Position numbers and translations under genes: made by a program. Of a DNA stretch of 31,458 nucleotides, positions 25,689 to 31,458 are shown one piece after another. Positions within the stretch are counted from its first letter, which is position 1. Each line of letters opens with the position of its first letter. Location of the stretch: IMG/VR virus record IMGVR_UViG_3300017710_000031, positions 1 through 31,458 of that record; one strand, given 5' to 3'. A model generated the notes under the pieces. The model was given only the letters and a program-made list of their open reading frames with translations, was not told the origin of the DNA and searched no databases. This stretch comes from a virus.

Positions 25689-26405
25689 ATGGCATTACCT
25701 AAGTTAAATGTGACTAATACCTACAGGTTGACAGTACCGTCAACTGGAGTTGAGGTGTCATATAGACCCTACTTGGTCAAAGAAGAGAAGCAAATGATGA
25801 TTGCCAATGAAACTGGTGATCAGAAGCAGATGATGGAAGTGATGGCAAAGACCATTAGTGCTTGTGTGGAGGGTGAACTAAATGTCAAAGAATTAACTAC
25901 ATTTGATGTTGAGTATCTTTTTACACAGATTCGTGGTCGGTCTGTCGGTGAGACTGCCGATGTTGCCATCAAATGTGATGGTGATGAGTGTGGACACAAA
26001 ACAAAAATAAATGTAAATTTGATGGATGCAAAGGTTCAGATGAACGAGAATGACTCTCTAATTCCATTATCCGATGACATTTCGATTGAAATGAAATACC
26101 CTGCATATGGTGATGTTATAAAGAACTATAAAAAAGGGGAAGAAGAGTCTGTAGAGTTTGGTTTTACCATGATGGCAAAGTCTATAGAAGCAGTATTGAC
26201 CGAGGATGAGAGAATCGTTCTCAAAGATTTACCAGTAAAAGAAGTAAAAGATTTTATCGACTCTATGACCAGAAAACAGTTTGAATCTGTTGGAGAGTTC
26301 CTTGAAGATATTCCACAATTAACTCTAGATGTTGAATGGAGTTGTGAGCAATGTGGTAAGGATAATAAGCATAAGTTGTCGGGGTTACAGGATTTTTTTT
26401 CCTAA
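25689..26405 (+). CDS. gp26-like baseplate hub or tail-assembly chaperone, 238 aa
   Basis: I choose the ATG at 25689 (MALPKLNV) because GGAG lies six bases upstream; a TTG at 25677 has no ribosome-binding site. VEVSYRPYLVKEEKQMMIAN, TTFDVEYLFTQIRGRSVGE and the C-terminal GLQDFF match the T4 baseplate family that holds gp26 and gp51, as I recall it. These are hub assembly factors, and a gene of this kind just before a tape measure behaves like the tail-assembly chaperones of other phages. Cys96 and Cys101 (CDGDEC) plus Cys219 and Cys222 (CEQC) could form a zinc ribbon. The last codons run through eight T bases, where a -1 shift would extend the protein to 302 residues. Family assignment is moderately confident. 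Confidence 0.75.
   Translation: MALPKLNVTNTYRLTVPSTGVEVSYRPYLVKEEKQMMIANETGDQKQMMEVMAKTISACVEGELNVKELTTFDVEYLFTQIRGRSVGETADVAIKCDGDECGHKTKINVNLMDAKVQMNENDSLIPLSDDISIEMKYPAYGDVIKNYKKGEEESVEFGFTMMAKSIEAVLTEDERIVLKDLPVKEVKDFIDSMTRKQFESVGEFLEDIPQLTLDVEWSCEQCGKDNKHKLSGLQDFFS
26393..26399 (+). promoter_or_regulatory. Putative -1 ribosomal frameshift site
   Basis: Positions 26393-26400 are eight consecutive T. In the gp26-like frame the codons are GAT TTT TTT TCC TAA, giving the slippery heptamer T-TTT-TTT one codon before the stop. After a -1 slip the reading continues in an open frame for 65 codons to 26594. I did not identify a definite downstream pseudoknot. Confidence 0.65.
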
Positions 26406-26596
26406 ACCTCTCCCATGATAGTCTTGAGAATCACTTCAAGACTAATTTCTTTATGATGCACAACTACACTTATTCTTTGACTGAACTTGAGAATATGATG
26501 CCTTGGGAGAGGGAGATATATGTTACTCTTCTGCAACAATGGTTAGAAGAAGAGAAGCAAAGACACGAGAAACAGCAAGCACAGATGAGAAAGTAA
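26399..26596 (+). CDS. Frameshift extension of the gp26-like chaperone (-1 frame), 65 codons
   Basis: This frame is open from within the end of the gp26-like gene to TAA at 26594-26596, immediately followed by the tape-measure ATG. Its product runs LNLSHDSLENHFKTNFF, then MMHNYTYSLTELENMMPWER, then EIYVTLLQQWLEEE, a well-formed helical sequence. The only ATG codons (26453, 26456) lack a Shine-Dalgarno, and coding-like sequence continues upstream of them to the slippery run. It is therefore best read as the C-terminal extension of a fused 302-residue protein, like lambda gpGT. If translation were independent, a 48-residue protein from 26453 would result. I recall similar short sequences after gp26 in cyanophages. 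Reality of the coding sequence is likely; the frameshift is inference. Confidence 0.65.
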   Translation, partial: FLNLSHDSLENHFKTNFFMMHNYTYSLTELENMMPWEREIYVTLLQQWLEEEKQRHEKQQAQMRK

Positions 26597-28345
26597 ATGG
26601 CAAACGACAAACCTAGAACAAAAAGAGAGTTAGAGGAAGAGAAGCAGAGACTTCAAGGAGTCACTGAGGCACTTACTCAGCAACGTGATGCCTCACAGAA
26701 ACTGACCGAGGAATTGAAGAAAGGAACAGCACAGGCAGTCGATAATCATAAATCAAATATGGAACTTGCTAAAAAGGCAGAAGAAGCAGGAGATGAAGCG
26801 GCATCTCGTGATGCCACATTTGCAGGGTTGACAGCAGTTATTGAGTCACAGGCAATGGCGGCACTCGCACAAGTAGAAGATAATAAGGCAGCGAGACTGG
26901 AGGCAGAAAGAAAAGAATCAAAGAAACAACTCGATGAAATAGAGAACAAACGAGAAGCAAACGCAAAATTAGGTGTGGTCGGAAGATTCCGAAAAGGAAT
27001 GAAGGATGGGGATAAAGATTTAGGCAAAGGGATCAAGGCACCTAATTTTATCACCAAACTTGCTAAACTTGGTCTTGGTCTTGTTGGAGTCAAAGTCTTT
27101 ACTACGATGATACAGAACTTCGATAAAGTTAAAGCATTCACGAAAGAGAATATTGTCCCTGCATTGGAAGGTACTTTTAATTTTTTGAAGGATACCATGT
27201 ATCCATTTATCAAAGATAACTTCAAAGAAATATTCGATGGTTTGGTAAAAGTCGGAGCGGCATTTATTGCCTTCAAGGTTTTTGAAAAGATTTACAATGC
27301 AATTCTATTTGTGAAACGTGGTCTGTTGATGATCAATACAGGACTTATTGCTGTGGGTGTCGATCTAGGGAAAATGACAGCAGGAACAGGAAAAGCAGTT
27401 TTCGGTAAAATCTTTGGTGCAGTAAAATTCCTCGGAAGAGCATTTCTTGCCGTAAATCTTGCTATATTGAAATTTGCGGGTAATCTTATTACTATGGTGA
27501 CAAAGGGAGCAATCTTCCTTGTCTCACAGGCAATAAGATTCCTCAAGATGGCATTTGTTGCCGTACAACTTTTCACAATGAAACTGGCAACCTCACTGTT
27601 TGCTATGGTAGCATCTGGTGGCAAAGGTGCCTTGGTGATGTTGGCAGGGGCATTTAGTAAAATGAGACTTGGATTGTTAGCAATCTCAACATTCATTACT
27701 GCCACTATGGTACCTGCACTAATGGCAACACTAGCAACACTTGCAACTGTAATGGCACCACTCCTACCGTTTATTGCCGCTGGTGCAGCGATTGCGGCGG
27801 GTCTATACTTCCTTGTTCAATATGCCAAAGACTACAATGGATTTGACGATGCGTTCGATCTGATTGGTTTGGCACTGGCAGAAGCAAAGGATGGGTTCCT
27901 TCGTTTAGGTAATGCTATTATCAAAATGAGAAACTTCGTTACTGGACTGGTAGGTTCTATCGCAGAATATGCAGGATTTGAACCAGATATACTGGGCCCA
28001 CAAGTGGCACTATATGAGGTAAACAATGCTCAGAAGTTTAGGTCAGAGGTTCATCGGAAACAAGAACTAGCGGCACAAGAGGGTGAGAAAAAATTAAGTC
28101 AGTTAGATGATGATCCTTTCATGGAAGGACTGGATATGACTCAGTTCCCAGAACTGGCAAATCTTCAAGGTGATCTAAATAATGCTATGTCAGATGCACA
28201 GATGATGCTATCCCAGACCAATGTGTCCAATGTTGCAACCACGAACAACAGTTCCTCGAATCATATGTACAATAATCCTGATCCTGCCGTAGATAACAAT
28301 GATGGTTTGGATAGACTTGCACATCTGTATAGATTAGGGTATTAA
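26597..28345 (+). CDS. Tail tape measure / hub protein (gp29-like)
   Basis: Tape-measure proteins fix tail length and are ejected ahead of the DNA. This 582-residue protein is almost the length of T4 gp29 (590), which suggests a T4-length tail. Residues 1-125 are charged coiled coil (Glu, Lys and Gln rich). Residues 150-410 hold a series of long hydrophobic or amphipathic helices (KLAKLGLGLVGVKVFTTMI, MVPALMATLATLATVMAPLL) typical of the membrane-interacting part. The end is polar, with an Asn/Ser-rich linker and RLAHLYRLGY. The ATG adjoins the stop of the frameshift ORF (TAAATG) and has only a weak ribosome-binding site, so ribosomes arriving from the shifted frame may start it. The chaperone gene just upstream supports the call. 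Confidence 0.83.
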   Translation: MANDKPRTKRELEEEKQRLQGVTEALTQQRDASQKLTEELKKGTAQAVDNHKSNMELAKKAEEAGDEAASRDATFAGLTAVIESQAMAALAQVEDNKAARLEAERKESKKQLDEIENKREANAKLGVVGRFRKGMKDGDKDLGKGIKAPNFITKLAKLGLGLVGVKVFTTMIQNFDKVKAFTKENIVPALEGTFNFLKDTMYPFIKDNFKEIFDGLVKVGAAFIAFKVFEKIYNAILFVKRGLLMINTGLIAVGVDLGKMTAGTGKAVFGKIFGAVKFLGRAFLAVNLAILKFAGNLITMVTKGAIFLVSQAIRFLKMAFVAVQLFTMKLATSLFAMVASGGKGALVMLAGAFSKMRLGLLAISTFITATMVPALMATLATLATVMAPLLPFIAAGAAIAAGLYFLVQYAKDYNGFDDAFDLIGLALAEAKDGFLRLGNAIIKMRNFVTGLVGSIAEYAGFEPDILGPQVALYEVNNAQKFRSEVHRKQELAAQEGEKKLSQLDDDPFMEGLDMTQFPELANLQGDLNNAMSDAQMMLSQTNVSNVATTNNSSSNHMYNNPDPAVDNNDGLDRLAHLYRLGY

Positions 28346-28370
28346 AAAAAAGGGAGACCGTAGTCTCCCT
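28344..28370 (-). terminator. Rho-independent terminator for the gp32 transcript
   Basis: An 8-bp perfect stem (28351-28358 with 28363-28370, AGGGAGAC paired with GTCTCCCT) closes a four-base loop. Read on the minus strand the loop is UACG closed by C-G, the very stable UNCG type, and a run of seven T follows. It terminates leftward transcription before it enters the tape-measure gene. The plus strand has no T-tract after the stem, so rightward termination is doubtful. Confidence 0.9.
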
Positions 28371-28447
28371 ATAAACCTATCATGTCGGTTTTACCCAGTT
28401 CTACCTTTGGTTGCGACACTAGAATGTCTACCTAGTAGATTCCTGAA

Positions 28448-28567
28448 TTAGTCTCGGAAACCTTCACCCTTTACAAAGTGATGGAATCTGTGTGAGATTA
28501 CTGCGAACAGCAACCTCACAAGACTTGTCTCCGAATAAGAACCATTCTCAGTATACAAGTGATACAT
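28448..28567 (-). CDS. Small ORF downstream of gp32, 39 aa
   Basis: The ATG at 28567 lies two bases after the gp32 stop, and GAGGA at the end of gp32 gives good Shine-Dalgarno spacing of about six bases. The product is short and basic with a hydrophobic middle (MYHLYTENGSYSETSLVRLL, then FAVISHRFHHF). The coupling to gp32 and the placement before the shared terminator favour a real gene. I recall vaguely similar tiny ORFs in marine T4-like phages but cannot name a family. Function unknown. The remaining 77 bases to the terminator show nothing identifiable. Confidence 0.5.
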   Translation of the reverse strand: MYHLYTENGSYSETSLVRLLFAVISHRFHHFVKGEGFRD

Positions 28568-28569
28568 GA

Positions 28570-29493
28570 TTAGTCCTCAGCGGCAAGTTTAGCAAAGTAT
28601 GACAATGTGTCATCTTCACTACCCGATGCTTGGATCGTTGGTTCTGGTGCAGTGTTAGACACTACTACAGGTTCCGCAGATTTGATCGGTGCAGTCTCAG
28701 CAGTCTGGTTCAACAGATCGTTCTTTACAGTAGACCCTGCACCAGTCGATTGACCCAACACAACTTCTAGTCGTGATTTTAGATCATCGTATGACTTGTA
28801 CGAGGACTCTGCAACAAACTCTGACATATCGTGCAACTGATTATAAGTTGCTTCGAGTTTAGTCTCATCAGCATCAAACAATGCAGAAGTGGACTTGAAC
28901 TCCGATTTGTCATAGTTACGATACCCTGCAACATTGCGAATCTTCAACTGAAAGTCAGCACCCAACCAGAAGTCGAATGGATTCACTGGAGTTTCACCGG
29001 GAAACTGAGGTTGCATTACATCCATAATCTTATCAAAGATTTTCTTACCAAAGTCGTAGAGGAATACTTTACCTTCATTGGCAGGATTGGATGGATCAGA
29101 CACTACCATGATGTTTGCCACATAGTGTAGTCTGCGTTTTTGCTTACGAGCAATATCTTTATCTTCATCGATGCCAGAGTTCCACAAACGAGAGTTGTGT
29201 TCACTCACTGGATCATTCTGACCGAGAGTAGTCAAAGACTTCTCGACATACCACTGACCAGTGGGCCCTTTGAAGAAGTGATCAAAGTATCGAACCCAAG
29301 GTAATTCTTGTCCTTCAGCGGCAGGAAGGAATCGAATCTGTGCGAAACCATTACCATTGTCATCAACAGTAGGTTTCCAGAACCGTAGGTCTTCGTATTT
29401 GTTTTTGGATTGGTTTACCCCTGAGACTTCTTGTGCCGCTTGTGCGAGTTTAGAAACATCTAGGGAATTAGATTTGAGGTTTGCAAAAGACAT
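28570..29493 (-). CDS. gp32: Single-stranded DNA-binding protein gp32
   Basis: gp32 coats single-stranded DNA during replication, recombination and repair. The 307-residue protein (T4: 301) has a polar N-terminus, the OB-fold core ([40 protein letters not shown]) and the highly conserved run [20 protein letters not shown] followed by [14 protein letters not shown], which matches T4 [32 protein letters not shown] follows. The C-terminus is acidic ([16 protein letters not shown]), the usual protein-interaction tail. Unlike T4, the zinc-binding HX12CX9CX2C residues are gone: where T4 has CPVC this protein has DPVSEH, and it contains no cysteine. It has its own sigma70-type promoter and GGAG six bases before the ATG. 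gp59 does not separate it from gp33 as it does in T4. Confidence 0.97.
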   Translation of the reverse strand: [307 protein letters not shown]

Positions 29494-29503
29494 ATATTTC
29501 TCC

Positions 29504-29544
29504 GTATATTTGCGTATTAGTTGTATTATGAGTATTCATTGTAT
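29504..29544 (-). repeat. ATAC repeats with 9-base spacing in the gp32 promoter and leader
   Basis: On the minus strand ATAC occurs five times (29544-29541, 29535-29532, 29526-29523, 29517-29514, 29507-29504), spaced 9, 9, 9 and 10 bases. Three copies lie in the predicted leader RNA just before the GGAG and two lie in the promoter. A regulatory binding array is possible. Confidence 0.5.
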
Positions 29545-29566
29545 CATAATGTAAATAGAAAGTCAA
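29538..29566 (-). promoter_or_regulatory. Sigma70-type promoter for gp32
   Basis: On the minus strand TTGACT (29566-29561), a 17-base spacer and TACAAT (29543-29538) form a near-consensus promoter. Start is predicted near 29531, giving an AU-rich leader of about 37 bases. It shares TTGACTTT-N15-TAYAAT with two other sites at 30470 and 30951. Confidence 0.8.
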
Positions 29567-29620
29567 TACCTTTATTCAGTTTATTTTCTGCCGAATATTG
29601 GTATTTTCAATACCTTTATT
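29563..29620. repeat. Two 14-bp direct repeats upstream of gp32
   Basis: TCAATACCTTTATT occurs at 29563-29576 and again at 29607-29620, 44 bases apart. The first copy overlaps the gp32 -35 element and the second overlaps the end of gp33. The second also forms the right arm of a small inverted repeat (29600-29614). Possibly an operator; no factor is known. Confidence 0.4.
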
Positions 29621-29888
29621 TAGTATTTGGTAAACTTTCACTTTTTTGAAGGAAATTGAGTTTCATTGCTTCAAACTCAATCTTCTCCTTTATTGAGATG
29701 GCAATATATTTCTTGACATCTTCAATCTCTAGGTTGTTCTCATCACATAGATAAACAACCGTGTCCATGTATGACATAGACTTTGTTCTTACACAGTCCT
29801 CCACCATCTTGGTGAATTTCTTCTTGTTCATAAAGTTAGATTCTTGTTGTGAGGAATCTACTCCGCCCATCTGGAAATCAACCTTCAT
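29616..29888 (-). CDS. gp33: Late transcription accessory protein gp33
   Basis: T4 gp33 links RNA polymerase to the sliding clamp and, with gp55, enables late transcription from TATAAATA promoters. The helical core TKSMSYMDTVVYLCDENNLE followed by VKKYIAISIKEKIEFEAM matches T4 gp33 GMSYLEATTAFLEENSIPET and FAKFIPSGIIEKIQSEAI. I place the start at 29888 (MKVDFQMGG, 90 residues) because the open frame upstream lies entirely within the preceding gene. The ATG at 29870, with AAGG 11 bases before it, is an equally possible start (84 residues). The protein ends LNFLQKSESLPNTK, without the terminal hydrophobic clamp-binding motif of T4 (TLDFLL). Neighbouring gp32 supports the assignment. Confidence 0.78.
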   Translation of the reverse strand: MKVDFQMGGVDSSQQESNFMNKKKFTKMVEDCVRTKSMSYMDTVVYLCDENNLEIEDVKKYIAISIKEKIEFEAMKLNFLQKSESLPNTK

Positions 29889-30459
29889 AGTCTTTATCCA
29901 ATTCAAATTCTGCTTCGAGTTCACGAGTCCAGACTTGTGCAATGTCGGGATACCATGTTCCGTAATTACGTTTGGGGGTTCCATCGGGATAGTATGACAT
30001 AGCAATACACACCTTCTGGACTCTCCCCTCACGTTGTTCACCATAACGAAAATCAGACCATACACCACCACTGAGATACTTCTTCATGTTGGAGATGTAT
30101 ATTTCAAGGTCTTGGTACTTTGCTCTCTCCTTCGAGACCTTAGAGTCTTTATAACTCTTCATCCCTTTGAGTTCCTCGGTACAAGACTTCACCCACTGTT
30201 TGACTTTCTTCCAGTGTAGGAAATGATCTTCATCTAAATCCCTAATGCTGTGGTGTACCGACTTAGAACCATCGGCACCCCTTGCTTCCCTTGCCTTCGC
30301 AAGTCTTTCCACTGCCGCCTTCTTCTGTTCCTCAGACATTGGTTTTCGTCTGCGTTTAACTTTCTTTCTTTCAAAACCTAACGCATCCAGAGATGCTTGC
30401 TTCTTGCGTTCTCTGGTGAGTCTTGCTTTTTCAGTTGGTGTAAGTTTCTTTTTTGGCAT
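29878..30459 (-). CDS. Basic conserved phage protein upstream of gp33, 193 aa
   Basis: The N-terminal 65 residues are extremely basic and probably disordered or helical (LTPTEKARLTRERKKQASLD, then ERKKVKRRRKPMSEEQKKAA), followed by VERLAKAREARGADGSKSVH. The rest is a folded domain with DEDHFLHWKKVKQWVKSCTE, YQDLEIYISNMKKYLSGGVW and MSYYPDGTPKRNYGTWYPDI. I recall close relatives in cyanophages beside gp33, without known function. The basic region suggests nucleic-acid binding. A sigma70-type promoter ends about 11 bases before the ATG, and there is no Shine-Dalgarno, so the leader would be only a few bases. Its stop overlaps the proposed gp33 start by 11 bases, so the two are coupled and may work together in transcription. 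Confidence 0.78.
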   Translation of the reverse strand: MPKKKLTPTEKARLTRERKKQASLDALGFERKKVKRRRKPMSEEQKKAAVERLAKAREARGADGSKSVHHSIRDLDEDHFLHWKKVKQWVKSCTEELKGMKSYKDSKVSKERAKYQDLEIYISNMKKYLSGGVWSDFRYGEQREGRVQKVCIAMSYYPDGTPKRNYGTWYPDIAQVWTRELEAEFELDKDYEG

Positions 30460-30469
30460 AGTGGTATAT

Positions 30470-30498
30470 ATTATATATTATACAGCATTAAAAGTCAA
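30470..30498 (-). promoter_or_regulatory. Sigma70-type promoter for the basic protein and gp33
   Basis: Minus strand TTGACT (30498-30493), 17-base spacer, TATAAT (30475-30470). The predicted start near 30463 lies only about four bases before the ATG at 30459. Confidence 0.7.
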
Positions 30499-30747
30499 TA
30501 GGGAATCAACACGAAATGATCTCCAGTCCTGTAAATCTAAATCAAATACACGAACCGCAAGTTGGTTCTTCTCAGTATTTGCGTTAGCATCAGTCTTGGG
30601 CATCTTCTCAGATGGTATCTGATCGGATACCAGTGTTGCTCTCATTTCACGAACTTGCCCATCCTTCACTTTCGTGAATGACAGATTCACCACACCTTCT
30701 CGTAAGGTGTCAACGATCTCTTGATAGGTCATATCAATTTTCTCCAT
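30478..30747 (-). CDS. Small SH3-like (WYL_2/DUF2693-type) protein, 89 aa
   Basis: The start at 30747 (MEKIDMTYQEIVDTL) is chosen because GAGGT lies seven bases upstream. A longer frame from 30786 would overlap the preceding gene and lacks a ribosome-binding site. The pattern GVVNLSFTKVKDGQVREMRA followed by TLVSDQIP, then AVRVFDLDLQDWRSFRVDSL, matches the small Sm/SH3-like barrel family PF10902 common in T4-like phages, in which a late WRSFR motif follows an early FTKxxGxxRxMxxTL motif. Function in phages is not established; nucleic-acid or protein binding is likely from the fold. The overlapping stop and Shine-Dalgarno with the upstream small gene point to coupled translation. Confidence 0.75.
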   Translation of the reverse strand: MEKIDMTYQEIVDTLREGVVNLSFTKVKDGQVREMRATLVSDQIPSEKMPKTDANANTEKNQLAVRVFDLDLQDWRSFRVDSLLTFNAV

Positions 30748-30757
30748 TATATTTACC

Positions 30758-30952
30758 TCAAAAATTCCTTGGTGGAAGTGGTTCATCTACAAGAAAATCC
30801 TTGTAAGTGTAAAACTTCCATACCAAGAATGAAATGTCTAAACAGAATCCATCGGAAAAGTTTAGACTGACAGATGGGGTCAACCATATCTCTCTTTCAT
30901 ATGTCCACATATTACTAAATTGAAATATTCTACCCCAAATCTTAAATCTCAT
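30758..30952 (-). CDS. Small hypothetical protein, 64 aa
   Basis: The product is rich in aromatic residues with alternating polar and hydrophobic positions (MRFKIWGRIFQFSNMWTYER, then EIWLTPSVSLNFSDGFCLDI), suggesting a small beta-sheet protein. AAGGAGAAC stands 11 bases before the ATG, a usable ribosome-binding site. The stop TGA is embedded in the Shine-Dalgarno of the next gene, the usual arrangement for real phage genes. A sigma70 -10 element overlaps this ATG, so its mRNA must come from further upstream. I do not recognise the family and assign no function. Confidence 0.55.
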   Translation of the reverse strand: MRFKIWGRIFQFSNMWTYEREIWLTPSVSLNFSDGFCLDISFLVWKFYTYKDFLVDEPLPPRNF

Positions 30953-30979
30953 TGTACACTGTTCTCCTTATAAAGTCAA
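30951..30979 (-). promoter_or_regulatory. Sigma70-type promoter overlapping a start codon
   Basis: Minus strand TTGACT (30979-30974), 17-base spacer, TACAAT (30956-30951). The last two bases of TACAAT are the first two of the ATG at 30952, and the spacer includes that gene's Shine-Dalgarno. The predicted start near 30944 would serve the gene at 30747 rather than the 64-residue ORF. Confidence 0.6.
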
Positions 30980-30986
30980 GTATATT

Positions 30987-31458
30987 TTATGCTACTTTCT
31001 GTCTTTGTTGTGGGTGCCATTCTAAGAACCAACTAGGTACCTCACGATTAGTCCACTCTGCCATGTACCACTTCTCTTGGCAGTAGTAGTTTCGGTATGC
31101 CTTTACTGGATCATACATCTTACAGTAGTCTGGCATTGCCATTGCGAACTCAGTCATCTTACCGACTTGGTCAATGTTCTTTGGTGAGAACCACAACTGA
31201 CCTTTCAGTTTCTCTTCGGTCATGTGAACCTTACCATATCGTCTGGTGTACTCTTTGCACAACTCTCGGAAGTGTTTGTACAACCATCGGTAGTTGTTAT
31301 TGTTCTCACGAACCCAGATGTTGGATGGATGGTTGACATGGGATGCCTTGTACAAGAGTTGTTCTTGGGCAGTTGGTTTCAGTCTCCACCGTTTGATGTT
31401 GCGACCATTCTTGGTCTTATCAAGATACAACTCACCATCCAGAACACGATGTGCAGTA
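30987..31458 (-). CDS. Conserved phage protein, 5' end outside window
   Basis: The frame is open to the right edge; the codons there read TAHRVLDGELYLDKTKNGRN, so the N-terminus lies outside the window. A TTG at 31430 is within the frame and is not the start. Conserved-looking segments are ASHVNHPSNIWVRENNNNYR, WLYKHFRELCKEYTRRYGK, TEFAMAMPDYCKMYDPVKAY and RNYYCQEKWYMAEWTNREVP. I recall this family in many marine phages, usually hypothetical. The NHPxxxWxR-type segment recalls the pyrimidine-dimer glycosylase-like Pyr_excise family, but I cannot confirm a catalytic site, so no activity is assigned. Confidence 0.75.
   Translation of the reverse strand, partial: TAHRVLDGELYLDKTKNGRNIKRWRLKPTAQEQLLYKASHVNHPSNIWVRENNNNYRWLYKHFRELCKEYTRRYGKVHMTEEKLKGQLWFSPKNIDQVGKMTEFAMAMPDYCKMYDPVKAYRNYYCQEKWYMAEWTNREVPSWFLEWHPQQRQKVA

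Noticed and set aside
26746-27276. 176-codon open frame on the minus strand inside the tape-measure gene (another at 27292-27705).
   Set aside because: Antisense to a confidently identified gene; composition (Ser/Ala/Leu-rich) is what the complement of helical Lys/Ala codons gives, and no ribosome-binding site is seen.
29600-29614. Inverted repeat GGTATT-TTC-AATACC as a terminator between gp33 and gp32.
   Set aside because: The stem is AT-rich and short, and on the minus strand it is not followed by a T-run; the following bases are AATATTCGG.
29889-30071. An extended N-terminus for gp33 beginning at 30071.
   Set aside because: It would overlap the upstream gene by almost 200 bases and adds residues with no resemblance to gp33.
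30748-30786. A longer start for the SH3-like protein at 30786.
   Set aside because: The ATG at 30747 has GAGGT at ideal spacing; the longer start overlaps the preceding gene and has none.

Overview
The window is a structural and late-gene segment from the genome of a T4-type myovirus. Its style is that of the marine T4-like groups (relatives of cyanophages and pelagiphages) rather than of enteric T4. The supporting evidence is a nearly complete set of T4 baseplate homologues (gp4, gp5 modules, gp6, gp8, gp25, gp26, gp27-like, gp48, gp53, a gp54-like tube protein, a tape measure), gp32 and gp33, exact TATAAATA late promoters, and long repeat-rich marine-type fibre proteins. I see no tRNA, integrase, insertion sequence or CRISPR. 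The host cannot be named from the sequence; no photosynthesis genes are visible.

Layout. (1) Positions 1-22090 are one long minus-strand late cluster, read from right to left: gp48 tube cap, gp53 wedge, gp27-like hub, a gp5 OB-fold protein with a lysozyme-like domain, a coiled-coil protein ending in an amidase, a gp5 C-terminal beta-helix needle, an unknown protein, gp25, gp6, a short gp7-like protein, a gp9-like fibre connector, gp8, a 1733-residue structural protein, a small coiled-coil protein and two repeat-rich fibre proteins, the last running off the left edge. Most junctions are TAATG or ATGA overlaps, so the cluster is translationally coupled. (2) Positions 22150-28345 are plus-strand: gp4, a radical SAM protein, a conserved unknown protein, a gp54-like tube protein, a gp26-like chaperone with a probable -1 frameshift extension, and the tape measure. 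(3) Positions 28448-31458 are minus-strand replication and transcription genes: a 39-residue ORF, gp32, gp33, a basic protein, an SH3-like small protein, a small unknown, and a conserved protein cut by the right edge. A strong terminator at 28344-28370 separates regions 2 and 3.

Together the genes build the baseplate from hub (gp5 modules, gp27) to wedge (gp53, gp25, gp6, gp7, gp8), cap it for tube growth (gp48, gp54-like) and set tail length (tape measure plus its chaperone). Late transcription would use TATAAATA promoters and gp33. gp32 and its neighbours carry host sigma70-type promoters of a common TTGACTTT-N15-TAYAAT form.

Most notable: T4's single gp5 polypeptide is dispersed over separate genes, its lysozyme domain appears to have lost the catalytic glutamate, and an amidase sits on the adjacent hub protein. 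A T8 slippery run joins gp26 to an otherwise startless ORF. A radical SAM enzyme sits inside the tail cluster with a late promoter written into its last codons. A late promoter fused to a start codon (TATAAATAGAACTATG) occurs twice and predicts leaderless mRNAs.
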